64,000 nucleotides of DNA from Mucilaginibacter sp. (lineage in GTDB: Bacteria; Bacteroidota; Bacteroidia; Sphingobacteriales; Sphingobacteriaceae), in the NCBI RefSeq assembly GCF_025359345.1, contig NZ_JANYGQ010000012.1, forward strand, positions 50,226 through 114,225, in the 5' to 3' direction. Positions 40,903-49,623 of this stretch are shown piece by piece; position 1 is the first letter of the stretch, and every line of letters starts with the position of its first letter. The position numbers and the translations under genes are program-made. Below the pieces are notes generated by a model, which saw only the letters and a program-made list of their open reading frames with translations, had not been told where the DNA came from and made no database searches.

Positions 40903-43900
40903 ATGGAAAGCATTGCTCCCTACAAATCCAGGTACAAAATCCGTTTTGTAACTGCTGCCTCGTTATTCGACGGGCATGATGCCACCATTAATATCATGCG
41001 CCGTATTTTGCAATCATCCGGTGCAGAAGTAATTCATTTGGGGCATAACCGCTCAGTTGATGAGGTGGTGAATTGCGCCATACAGGAAGATGTGCAGGGG
41101 ATTGCCCTAACTAGCTACCAGGGCGGCCACGTGGAGTATTTTAAATACATGCACGACCTGCTGAAGGAGCGCGGCGCAGGCCATATCAAAATATTTGGTG
41201 GCGGCGGCGGCGTTTTTTTGCCCGACGAAATTGCCGAACTGCAAGCGTACGGTATAACAAAAATTTACTCACCCGATGATGGCCGCACCATGGGCCTGCA
41301 GGGAATGATAAATGATATGCTGGAGAAATGCGATTTCCAGAACAAAATAAAACTGAACGGCGAACTAAAACATCTGCCCGAAAAAGATATAAAATCAATT
41401 GCTACGGCGATAAGCATTGTAGAGAACTACCCCGCCGAGGCAGATGCCTTTTTAACCGAAGTTCACAAAATTATTAATAAGCTTACCACGCCGGTGCTGG
41501 GTATTACCGGTACAGGCGGTTCGGGTAAGTCATCTTTAGTGGATGAGATTGTCCGCCGGTTTTTGATGGAGACTGACAAAACCATGGCTATCATCTCTGT
41601 CGACCCATCCAAACGCAAAACAGGCGGCGCCTTGCTGGGCGACAGGATACGCATGAATGCTATCAACAATTCGCGTATTTATATGCGCTCGCTGGCTACA
41701 CGGCAGGCTAACCTAGCGTTATCCAAGCATGTGCAGGAAAGCATTGATATTTGCAAAGCCGCCGGTTACGATTTAATTATTGTTGAAACTTCAGGCATCG
41801 GGCAATCGGATACTATGATTACCGATTACTGCGATTTTTCACTGTATGTAATGACTCCCGAGTTTGGCGCAGCTACCCAGCTGGAAAAAATCGACATGCT
41901 TGATTTCGCTGATTTGGTAGCCCTTAACAAGTTCGACAAACGAGGTGCATTGGATGCTATACGCGATGTGCGTAAACAATACAAGCGCAACCACATGCTG
42001 TTTCACGCTAAGGACGATGAGATACCTGTTTATGGCACCATGGCCTCACAGTTTAACGACCCCGGCATGAACACCCTGTTTACTGCGCTGATGAAAGCGA
42101 TTAAAACAAAAACAGGTGTTGATTTAATTGGAACGCATGCCGCTGTTGAGCACGAAGGAGAATCGGAAAAGATATACATTATACCACCTGACCGGAACCG
42201 TTACCTGGCTGAGATTGCCGAAGGCAGCAATGCTTATAAAGAATGGGTGAATGAACAATGTAAAATTGCTCAGCAACTTTACCAGTTGGACGGGGTGATA
42301 AAGCTGATAAACGCGGAGACGCAAAGTATTGCGTCTCTACAGGATATAAAAAATCACCTTGACGACCAATTGCACGGCGATTGCAAACGCCTGTTGCGCG
42401 AATGGCCCGAGACGGTTGCCAATTACAAAGCTGAAAATTTTATTTATAAAGTGCGTGACAAGGAAATAAAGCAACCGCTTTATTATACCTCTTTATCTCA
42501 ATTAAATATCCCTAAAATATCATTACCAAAATATGAAGCCTGGGGTGATATTTTGCGCTGGCTGCTTACCGAAAATGTACCGGGCGAATTCCCGTATGCG
42601 GCGGGTGTGTTCCCATTAAAACGCGAAGGGGAGGACCCAACCCGCATGTTTGCCGGCGAGGGCGGCCCGGAGCGTACTAATAAACGTTTCCACTACGTAT
42701 CGTATGGTCAGCCCGCACACCGTTTATCAACTGCGTTTGACTCTGTAACCCTTTATGGAGAAGATCCGCATACACGGCCCGATATTTATGGCAAGATAGG
42801 CAACTCAGGCGTAAGTATTGCCACGCTTGATGATGCTAAAAAGCTGTACTCGGGTTTTGATTTGTGCAGTCCGTCAACATCGGTATCCATGACCATAAAT
42901 GGCCCTGCACCTATGCTGCTCGGCTTTTTTATGAATGCCGCTATCGACCAGCAATGCGAGAAGTATATTAAAGAGAATAAGCTCGAATATTTGGTTGAGG
43001 CGAAGTTTAGGGAGTATTATGATGATAGGAACATAAGCCGCCCTGCTTACGATGGAGGTTTACCAAAAGGGAATGACGGTTTGGGCTTATCGCTTCTCGG
43101 CCTCACCGGCGACCAGGTGCTTCCACCCGATGTTTATGCAAAAATAAAAGGCTACGCCATTGCCACCGTTCGTGGTACGGTACAGGCGGATATATTGAAG
43201 GAAGACCAGGCACAAAATACCTGTATCTTTTCAACTGAGTTTGCGCTGCGGATGATGGGCGACATACAGCAGTATTTTATCAACGAAAAGGTAAGGAACT
43301 TTTATTCGGTGTCTATCTCCGGGTATCATATCGCCGAAGCCGGTGCTAACCCCGTTACGCAGCTGGCATTTACGCTATCAAACGGGTTTACTTATGTGGA
43401 GTATTACCTGAGCCGGGGCATGCATATAGATGATTTTGCGCCAAACCTGTCGTTCTTCTTCAGTAATGGTATCGATCCTGAATATTCGGTTATCGGCCGG
43501 GTTGCCCGTCGTATCTGGGCCAAGGCCATTAAAAACAAATACAGGGGTAACGACCGCTCGCAAAAGCTTAAATATCATATTCAAACCAGCGGTCGTTCGC
43601 TACATGCGCAGGAGATCGACTTTAACGATATCCGCACCACGCTGCAGGCTTTGTATGCCATTTACGATAACTGCAACTCGCTGCATACCAACGCGTACGA
43701 CGAAGCAATTACCACCCCAACAGAAGAATCTGTTCGCAGGGCAATGGCTATCCAACTGATCATTAACCGCGAGCTTGGCCTCGCCAAAAATGAAAACCCT
43801 ATACAGGGCGCATTTATTATTGAAGAGCTAACCGACTTGGTGGAAGAAGCCGTATTAGCCGAATTTAAAGCCATAAATGACCGTGGCGGCGTACTTGGCG

Positions 43901-44271
43901 CTATGGAAACCATGTACCAGCGCAGCAAAATACAGGAAGAATCGCTTTATTACGAAACGCTGAAACACACCGGCGAATACCCTATCGTGGGGGTAAATAC
44001 CTTCCTCAACAAAAAAGGGTCGCCGACTATTGTACCATCAGAAGTTATCAGAGCAACTGAGGAAGAAAAGCAATACCAGATCGAGGCGCTGCACCAGTTT
44101 CAGCATCGCAACGAGGCGATTATTCCGCAACTGCTAAAAGAATTGCAGCACAAAGCCATCGCCGGCGAAAATATTTTCGAAAGCCTGATGGAAGCCTGCA
44201 AGTATTGTTCATTAGGGCAAATATCGCATGCGTTGTATGAGGTGGGGGGGCAGTATAGAAGGAATATGTAG
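40903..44271 (+). CDS. icmF: Fused isobutyryl-CoA mutase IcmF (B12-dependent, with G-protein chaperone domain)
   Basis: An 1122-residue adenosylcobalamin enzyme interconverting isobutyryl-CoA and n-butyryl-CoA. Order of domains: B12-binding (residues 12-150, DGHDATINI with ligand His25), a MeaB-like GTPase (190-480, P-loop GTGGSGKSS with Lys209, later [12 protein letters not shown]), a linker, then the catalytic TIM barrel with [40 protein letters not shown], and [12 protein letters not shown]. The [12 protein letters not shown] signature separates IcmF from methylmalonyl-CoA mutase. The GTPase domain protects and reloads the mutase. A palindromic repeat is inserted in frame at residues 471-479. 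It is divergent from a kinase operon. Confidence 0.95.
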   Translation: MESIAPYKSRYKIRFVTAASLFDGHDATINIMRRILQSSGAEVIHLGHNRSVDEVVNCAIQEDVQGIALTSYQGGHVEYFKYMHDLLKERGAGHIKIFGGGGGVFLPDEIAELQAYGITKIYSPDDGRTMGLQGMINDMLEKCDFQNKIKLNGELKHLPEKDIKSIATAISIVENYPAEADAFLTEVHKIINKLTTPVLGITGTGGSGKSSLVDEIVRRFLMETDKTMAIISVDPSKRKTGGALLGDRIRMNAINNSRIYMRSLATRQANLALSKHVQESIDICKAAGYDLIIVETSGIGQSDTMITDYCDFSLYVMTPEFGAATQLEKIDMLDFADLVALNKFDKRGALDAIRDVRKQYKRNHMLFHAKDDEIPVYGTMASQFNDPGMNTLFTALMKAIKTKTGVDLIGTHAAVEHEGESEKIYIIPPDRNRYLAEIAEGSNAYKEWVNEQCKIAQQLYQLDGVIKLINAETQSIASLQDIKNHLDDQLHGDCKRLLREWPETVANYKAENFIYKVRDKEIKQPLYYTSLSQLNIPKISLPKYEAWGDILRWLLTENVPGEFPYAAGVFPLKREGEDPTRMFAGEGGPERTNKRFHYVSYGQPAHRLSTAFDSVTLYGEDPHTRPDIYGKIGNSGVSIATLDDAKKLYSGFDLCSPSTSVSMTINGPAPMLLGFFMNAAIDQQCEKYIKENKLEYLVEAKFREYYDDRNISRPAYDGGLPKGNDGLGLSLLGLTGDQVLPPDVYAKIKGYAIATVRGTVQADILKEDQAQNTCIFSTEFALRMMGDIQQYFINEKVRNFYSVSISGYHIAEAGANPVTQLAFTLSNGFTYVEYYLSRGMHIDDFAPNLSFFFSNGIDPEYSVIGRVARRIWAKAIKNKYRGNDRSQKLKYHIQTSGRSLHAQEIDFNDIRTTLQALYAIYDNCNSLHTNAYDEAITTPTEESVRRAMAIQLIINRELGLAKNENPIQGAFIIEELTDLVEEAVLAEFKAINDRGGVLGAMETMYQRSKIQEESLYYETLKHTGEYPIVGVNTFLNKKGSPTIVPSEVIRATEEEKQYQIEALHQFQHRNEAIIPQLLKELQHKAIAGENIFESLMEACKYCSLGQISHALYEVGGQYRRNM
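42316..42337. repeat. In-frame palindromic repeat GAGACGCAA-AGTA-TTGCGTCTC inside icmF
   Basis: A perfect 9-bp inverted repeat with a 4-nt loop, followed by TAC, encodes ETQSIAS in the linker after the GTPase domain. It resembles the dispersed intergenic palindromes common in this lineage rather than ordinary coding DNA. Confidence 0.7.
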
Positions 44272-44330
44272 TTGGTTAGTGATTAGAGATTAGGTTGTAA
44301 AATTGTAATTTGCGAGATAAATTATCCTGA

Positions 44331-45065
44331 ATGCCCAACCTATACATCATAGCAGGCTGCGATGGCGCCGGTAAAACAACGGTAGCCAATACTCTATTGC
44401 CCGCAGTGCTTAATTGTACGGAGTTTGTAAACGCCGGCAGTATATTGGCAGGTTTATCGTTCCCAAACTCCAAACGAACGGTTATTGAGGCAGGCAGAAT
44501 TGCTCTGACCAGGATTGAACTATTATTGCAACAGGGCGGGAATTTTGCCATTGAAACCACCCTTGCAGGTAAATGCTATGCAGGCCTCATTAGAAAAGCA
44601 CAATCAAACGGGTACAAAGTTTCGCTAATATTTTTGTGGCTTAACACCCCTCAACTTGCCATACAACGCCTGGCCAGTGCGGAAGACAAGCATGTCTCGG
44701 GTGAAATAGTAGCCCGTAGGTTTATGCGTGGCCGCTATAACCTGCATAGCCTTTATATCCCTATTTGCGACTTTTATACAATAATCACTACCGATATGGG
44801 CAAACCCGACCAGGTTAAAACCAGGGAGGCCGGCCAGGTAACCAAAGCCGTTGATAGCTCGGGATTGCTGGTAAACACCAAAGCAAAATTGACACCTGAA
44901 AATGTTTTGCTGCGCGATAAGATATTAAAAGGGGTAACAGAAGCTTACAAGAAGCTTTTAATTACAGGCGTTGAAAACAACAGGAAACTTGTGATTGCCG
45001 ACGAAGATGGTAATATTCAACAGCTACCGGCAATTGAATTACAAAAAAGGCTTTCAGAAAATTAA
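44331..45065 (+). CDS. Zeta-toxin-like P-loop kinase
   Basis: A 244-residue P-loop kinase of the zeta/AAA_33 type. The Walker A is GCDGAGKTT (residues 9-17), followed by ETTLAGKCYAGLIRKA, the segment that in zeta toxins carries the substrate-binding Thr/Lys, and SLIFLWLNTPQLAIQRL. The RRF...RGRYN (basic) region near 132-140 is lid-like. Zeta toxins phosphorylate UDP-N-acetylglucosamine and are paired with epsilon antitoxins, but no antitoxin-sized partner is adjacent (icmF lies upstream). It is better read as a solitary kinase of unknown substrate. Its 3' end contains the left arm of a terminator. Confidence 0.75.
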   Translation: MPNLYIIAGCDGAGKTTVANTLLPAVLNCTEFVNAGSILAGLSFPNSKRTVIEAGRIALTRIELLLQQGGNFAIETTLAGKCYAGLIRKAQSNGYKVSLIFLWLNTPQLAIQRLASAEDKHVSGEIVARRFMRGRYNLHSLYIPICDFYTIITTDMGKPDQVKTREAGQVTKAVDSSGLLVNTKAKLTPENVLLRDKILKGVTEAYKKLLITGVENNRKLVIADEDGNIQQLPAIELQKRLSEN

Positions 45066-45086
45066 TTCCGAAAGCCTCTTTTTCTC
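45048..45086 (+). terminator. Intrinsic terminator overlapping the 3' end of the zeta-like kinase gene
   Basis: AGGCTTTC (45048-45055, still in the coding sequence) pairs exactly with GAAAGCCT (45070-45077), followed by CTTTTTCTC. Confidence 0.75.
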
Positions 45087-45114
45087 TTGATTCTTGTCTC
45101 CTGACTTTTTGCTT

Positions 45115-46887
45115 CTATTTCTGCGTTAAATAATCGGTCATTACAGCTTGCCGTAACAGGGCCGGCGGCAATATGCCTTGCGATAGTATAAAATCGTGAA
45201 AGCGCTGTTGATTAAATTTTGCGCCTTGTATTTTTTCGACATCTCGTCGCAGTGCTATCATTTTGGTGAAGCCATAAAAATAGCTGTTGGCCTGGCCGGG
45301 GGCATTAAGGCTGTAGCGCTGTACTTCCTGCTGGGCAAACGCGTGCGATTGTACCATATCGGTCATTAACAGATTTAATGCTTGTTCCTGGGTTATAGTG
45401 CCGGCTTGCAGCTCAGGGTCTAAAAAGGCGCGGGCGGCGCGCAGCAGGCGATAATCCAACGATACCAACTGGCCCTCGATCGGCATAAACGGACGGGTAA
45501 TATATTCGGAATACAATCCCCATCCCTCAACGTTGGTTGAGTTAAAGGCATAAAGGGCACGGGCTTGCGATACGCCTTCTTCTACCATCTTGTCAAATTG
45601 CAGTTCGTGGCCGGGGCGTGCTTCGTGGGCTATGATGGTCCATGAGGCAGCATCGAAGGTAAAATCGTCGTATTTGTCTACCTTTTCGCCGGGAGCGGGC
45701 GGCATGTTCAACGGCAGCACAAATACACCACGCTGACCGGTATTATTTAAAAATGGCGGCGGTACCATATGCGGCGCCGGCGACTGTGCGGTTTCTGCCT
45801 CGCTGGCTAGCCTGATAATTGCTGGCCGGTTTGGCAGCGTTACTAAATGTTGTGCCCTTATTATAAATTCAATATCCGCTAAATGCTTTTGGTAAATCGG
45901 CATTATAGAATCGCCTATAATTTGCTTCTTTTTCAAAAATTTCATCACCTCGCGGTAATTGCTTGATGGCAGGTTGTATTTTTTGGCAATTTGCTCAGCC
46001 AGGGGCTTCATCTGTTCCTGGATGTCGGTAAACGCGACATGGGCTATTTTAGCCACTTCGGCCGGCGGGATGTCGATGCCATAACCTTCCAGGTTTAGTT
46101 TGTACTCTTCAGGCGGCAGTCGGAAATCTGTGCGGGCTTTGGGTAGTATCGTTGCTTTCACCCAGGCATCATAATCTTCCAATTGCTTTTTTATTTCCGC
46201 ATAAGCCGTTTCGTACCCGGTAACTTGATATTTTTTAAATAAACCCTCTATCCCGGCCAGCATACTTGCATTGCGTGAAAGCGAAACCTCGGTGGCCTGT
46301 TTTGAAGGGTAAATCATTCCCGGCTTGGCAATTTGCTCAAGCGTACGGGCTTTATAGATAACGCTGATGGGTTGATAGCCATTCTGCAGCCCCGCATATT
46401 TTTTCAGGCGGATTACTGCGGCGGCTCTTCGCTCTACAGGTGTTTGATCGTCGAGCAATGACTGCAGGCCGCTAAAAACGGTTGCAGTTGCATTTAGAAA
46501 CGGAACTTTTTTGTTTAGAGAAAAGTCTTCGTTTTTAAAGCTCAGCTTTAGTTGATTAATCAAAATATCAAGGTCCTGCTTTACAAATTTGTCGGTTTCT
46601 TTTTGTTTCGCGCCCTCCAGTGAGGTTAGTGCCGTTTCCCGTTCTTTACGCTCGGCAAGGTCGTTAGCCAGTGTTGGTACCGCTACCAGCGTATCGTACT
46701 TTGCCAGCCCCTGCGATGAGCCAAACTCGGGCGAATATTTTTCAGATATATCGATTAATATTTTGGTATAGCTGTTTGATTTTGCCACCCAGTCCTTGGG
46801 TTGGGTTTGGGCGCTTGCATTAAAGGCGTGAAGCGTAAATGCGCCGATTATTAAAGCAGATAGCGTTTTATTTTTTAGTATGAGCAT
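45115..46887 (-). CDS. DUF885 family zinc metallopeptidase-like protein (secreted)
   Basis: A 590-residue protein with a signal peptide ending near ASAQ (residue 27). The DUF885 signature shows a gluzincin-like HEARPGHEL (His421, Glu422, His427), with a third ligand candidate Glu454 in VEGWGLYSE. SYFYGFTKMIALR follows. The fold resembles M32-type carboxypeptidases with a mostly helical chain. No substrate is known; a periplasmic or outer-membrane-associated exopeptidase is the likely role. It is monocistronic, convergent with the zeta-like kinase. Confidence 0.88.
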   Translation of the reverse strand: MLILKNKTLSALIIGAFTLHAFNASAQTQPKDWVAKSNSYTKILIDISEKYSPEFGSSQGLAKYDTLVAVPTLANDLAERKERETALTSLEGAKQKETDKFVKQDLDILINQLKLSFKNEDFSLNKKVPFLNATATVFSGLQSLLDDQTPVERRAAAVIRLKKYAGLQNGYQPISVIYKARTLEQIAKPGMIYPSKQATEVSLSRNASMLAGIEGLFKKYQVTGYETAYAEIKKQLEDYDAWVKATILPKARTDFRLPPEEYKLNLEGYGIDIPPAEVAKIAHVAFTDIQEQMKPLAEQIAKKYNLPSSNYREVMKFLKKKQIIGDSIMPIYQKHLADIEFIIRAQHLVTLPNRPAIIRLASEAETAQSPAPHMVPPPFLNNTGQRGVFVLPLNMPPAPGEKVDKYDDFTFDAASWTIIAHEARPGHELQFDKMVEEGVSQARALYAFNSTNVEGWGLYSEYITRPFMPIEGQLVSLDYRLLRAARAFLDPELQAGTITQEQALNLLMTDMVQSHAFAQQEVQRYSLNAPGQANSYFYGFTKMIALRRDVEKIQGAKFNQQRFHDFILSQGILPPALLRQAVMTDYLTQK

Positions 46888-47043
46888 TCGGTCAGATTAA
46901 TAAGGTATAAAATTAGGTTTAAGATCGACATTTAGAGAAAAATTTAAGTGAAATGACTGAAAATTTAAATGAAGGCCCGTTTATTGAAATTTTGCGGGAT
47001 GATTGCTGGATAAATTAGTAATTTTCTAAAAATATTATAGGCC

Positions 47044-47664
47044 ATGATAATAGATAAAAAAAACGCCGTAGCCTTCCTGGTTTGCAACATTGTGTTAGTT
47101 GCTATACATATTTTTCTTCATGTTTACTTATCTGATACCGTATTCGGCATTAAGGCGCTAAGGCCGGGAACGTACATCTCTTTCTGGCTCATTATAGCTT
47201 TTATTGAAATACTTTTACGGCTGACAATTTCGCTTGGTATTTTTTGGATACTGAAGGTTTTTAAAGAAAAAACATGGATAAGAGTTGTTTTTTCGGCGTT
47301 CTTTGTATGGCAAATAGGTACAGTATTATCATTCGGTATTTCCAATAAAACTTTATCGGGATTTATTGCAATAATCTACTACGCCACCATTGTGCTGCTG
47401 ATTTTACTGATCGCGGCGTTTTCATCGATGCGAGCTAGGCGTATAAAAGCATATCTGATCTGGTTCGCCATGCTAACACTATTTGTAGTGGCTTTGCCTC
47501 ACCTCGGCGCCCAGTTATACGATAACTTTGGTAGTAAATGGCTGTTGATTAACCAAAGGGTTTTGGCAAGGATACCCACTTTGGCAACACTCATTTTATT
47601 TATTACGGTTTACAATATCAGCAGGAGTAAATTTGACGTTAATGAAGTGAACCCGGCAATTTAA
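47044..47664 (+). CDS. Multispan integral membrane protein, unknown
   Basis: A 206-residue protein with about six predicted membrane spans (AFLVCNIVLVAIHIFLHVYL, ISFWLIIAFIEILLRLTISL, VVFSAFFVWQIGTVLSF, FIAIIYYATIVLLILLIAAF, AYLIWFAMLTLFVVAL and TLATLILFITVYNI). I recognise no family. It lies 13 bp upstream of a D-Ala-D-Ala carboxypeptidase-like gene and is probably co-transcribed with it. Confidence 0.7.
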   Translation: MIIDKKNAVAFLVCNIVLVAIHIFLHVYLSDTVFGIKALRPGTYISFWLIIAFIEILLRLTISLGIFWILKVFKEKTWIRVVFSAFFVWQIGTVLSFGISNKTLSGFIAIIYYATIVLLILLIAAFSSMRARRIKAYLIWFAMLTLFVVALPHLGAQLYDNFGSKWLLINQRVLARIPTLATLILFITVYNISRSKFDVNEVNPAI

Positions 47665-47677
47665 CTGTGTTTTAAGA

Positions 47678-48484
47678 ATGAAAACAGTATTTTTAATATC
47701 GGTTTGTTTGTTCAACGGATACCATCTTTATATGGCTACTGATTATAGAGCAACAGCAATCCCGGTACCATATACAATCGACACTATCCCTGCATCCGCC
47801 AAAAAACTTGTAGCTGCATATCCCGATTTTATCTCCGCATACGCAAACAACAGCATCATCCTAAAAGACGGCACCAAACTACTATGGGACGATGGTATCA
47901 AGAATAAATCAGCGAAATTACTACTGGATAAGCCCGATATCGAAGATATGTTCAGTCAAAAATATAGCGTTGGTATCCAAAAAATACCAATTGCTGTAAA
48001 CTTCGACCCGGGTCGGGTTAGGAATGAAGCTTTTTTTATAAAGATGTACGGCGCAAGCGAAAAGGAAGTAAGGAAAAACCTGACTGAGATAACCTGGTGC
48101 CCAAAGCTGGTTAATCAAAAAATTACCGTCACTAAAATAAATGGGATAGATAAGAAGTTAATGCAGATATCAGCTGAACTTGACGCGCATCCTGAATTTA
48201 AAAAATACGTAACCAACATAGGCGGAACTTTTACATGGCGCAATATAAATGGTACAAACCGGCACAGCATGCACAGCTTCGGGATGACAATTGACATCAA
48301 CACCACTTACTCCGATTATTGGCAGTGGGCCTGCAAATGCACCAATGAAAATGCCGGAGTGACGTTTAAAAACAAGATACCGCAAGGCATTGTAGATATA
48401 TTTGAAAAGCACGGATTTATATGGGGTGGCAAGTGGTATCACTTTGATACCATGCACTTTGAGTACAGACCTGAATTAATTTAA
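47678..48484 (+). CDS. M15-family D-alanyl-D-alanine carboxypeptidase-like peptidase
   Basis: A 268-residue secreted zinc peptidase. A hydrophobic N-terminus serves as signal. The zinc site is His199 and Asp206 (SMHSFGMTIDIN, the family's HxxxxxxD) with His260 in DTMHFEYRPEL. Insertion CKCTNENAGV between the ligands is present. The family removes D-Ala from peptidoglycan precursors or cross-links. It lies next to a multispan membrane protein gene and is followed by a large hairpin element. Confidence 0.85.
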   Translation: MKTVFLISVCLFNGYHLYMATDYRATAIPVPYTIDTIPASAKKLVAAYPDFISAYANNSIILKDGTKLLWDDGIKNKSAKLLLDKPDIEDMFSQKYSVGIQKIPIAVNFDPGRVRNEAFFIKMYGASEKEVRKNLTEITWCPKLVNQKITVTKINGIDKKLMQISAELDAHPEFKKYVTNIGGTFTWRNINGTNRHSMHSFGMTIDINTTYSDYWQWACKCTNENAGVTFKNKIPQGIVDIFEKHGFIWGGKWYHFDTMHFEYRPELI

Positions 48485-48486
48485 GA

Positions 48487-48582
48487 GCCTCACCCTGCCC
48501 TCTCCAAAGGAGAGGGTTCTGAAAATTGCAATGTTAGAGAGCGAAGTTAAGTCCTCTCCTTTGGAGAGGATTTAGGTGAGGC
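48487..48582. repeat. 96-bp palindromic element (GCCTCACC...GGTGAGGC) with CCTCTCC hairpins
   Basis: GCCTCACC (48487-48494) is inverted at 48575-48582. Internal CCCTCTCCAAAGGAGAGGG and CCTCTCCTTTGGAGAGG each form a perfect hairpin. This type is dispersed in many Bacteroidota genomes. It starts at the stop codon (48482-48484) of the M15 gene. Confidence 0.75.
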
Positions 48583-48624
48583 GAAGAAGAATTTTGTGTG
48601 AAAAAACATCAAGTTTAACAACCG

Positions 48625-49383
48625 ATGAAAACAACGTTAACCTTTATCATTTTATTTATCAGCAACTTTTTTGCTGCTGATAATGTGACTACCCGTTTTA
48701 AAGCCCCCGAAGGTTATCATCGCGTTGCAGTAACGCCCGGAAGTTTTGCTGCATACCTCCAAAGCCTGCCTTTAAAACCGCCGGGTACGCAAACAAAAAC
48801 GTACAAAGGCGATATAGCCCGTACTGATGTTTATACTGCGGCCGTTGTTGATATGAGTGTTGGCAATCAGGATTTACAACAATGCGCCGATGCCGTAATG
48901 CGCCTGCGCGGCGAATATCTTTACCAGCAAAAAAACTACAAGGCAATCAGCTTTAATTTTGTAAGCGGCTTTAAATGCGATTACATACACTATGCTGAGG
49001 GCTACAGGTACCGGAACGATAAATGGGTGTTAAAAGCAAAAAAAGACTATGGTTATCCCGCGTTTATGCGCTATATGGAACTGGTGTTTTCGTACGCCAG
49101 TACGATATCGTTGGAGCGCGAGACCCGCGCCATAACAAACCCTAACGAACTAAAAGCCGGGGATATATTTATCCATGGCGGCTCGCCGGGGCATTGTTTT
49201 ATTGTGATGGATGTAGTGGAGAATAGCCAGCACCAAAAGCAGTTTTTACTGGCTCAAAGCTTTATGCCCGCCCAAAATATACAGGTGCTGCAATATAATT
49301 CGCCATGGTTCAGTATGGAGAAACACAGTGATATTTTGTATGGCGAATTGATTGCGAAGAATTATTTAAGAAAGTTTGAATAG
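48625..49383 (+). CDS. DUF4846 domain-containing secreted protein
   Basis: A 252-residue protein with a signal peptide (ending near FFAAD). The DUF4846 core is recognisable: FKAPEGYHRV, SFAAYLQSLPLKP, DLQQCADAVMRLRGEYLY, VSGFKCDYIHYAEGYRY, LKAGDIFIHGGSPGHCFIVMD and FMPAQNIQVL. The GxPGHC(F/A) segment contains a conserved His-Cys pair but no enzyme activity has been established for the family. The gene stands between two hairpin elements and is likely monocistronic. Confidence 0.85.
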   Translation: MKTTLTFIILFISNFFAADNVTTRFKAPEGYHRVAVTPGSFAAYLQSLPLKPPGTQTKTYKGDIARTDVYTAAVVDMSVGNQDLQQCADAVMRLRGEYLYQQKNYKAISFNFVSGFKCDYIHYAEGYRYRNDKWVLKAKKDYGYPAFMRYMELVFSYASTISLERETRAITNPNELKAGDIFIHGGSPGHCFIVMDVVENSQHQKQFLLAQSFMPAQNIQVLQYNSPWFSMEKHSDILYGELIAKNYLRKFE

Positions 49384-49423
49384 CTGAGCCTGCTTAGATG
49401 CCGATGGTTAAGTAGTTTTTATG

Positions 49424-49470
49424 AAAAGTACTGACACCAATTTGTCAGTACTTTTCGCGTTTTTTGAGTG
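49424..49470 (+). terminator. Intrinsic terminator after the DUF4846 gene
   Basis: AAAAGTACTGACA (49424-49436) pairs exactly with TGTCAGTACTTTT (49443-49455), then CGCGTTTTTTG. Confidence 0.85.
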
Positions 49471-49515
49471 GTAAATAAGCCAAAAAGTGCATTATTATTA
49501 CAGAAACAAGCTTTT

Positions 49516-49585
49516 TAGTGCCTTGGGCCGAACCGTTACTGTTCCACCCTGTTCATACTGTTCCACTGTGAACAGCAACGTTAAA
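49516..49585. repeat. CTGTTC-rich element with inverted end
   Basis: ACTGTTCCACC, CTGTTCATA and CTGTTCCACTG occur in a row and the run closes with TGAACAG, which inverts CTGTTCA. It lies between the convergent DUF4846 and hydrolase genes. Nature unclear. Confidence 0.35.
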
Positions 49586-49623
49586 TTATACTTCCGAAAT
49601 CGGCACTTCGACTTCCGCATTCC

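Noticed and set aside
44331..45065. Complete epsilon/zeta toxin-antitoxin pair
   Set aside because: Only the kinase-like gene is present; icmF lies upstream and no small partner is adjacent.
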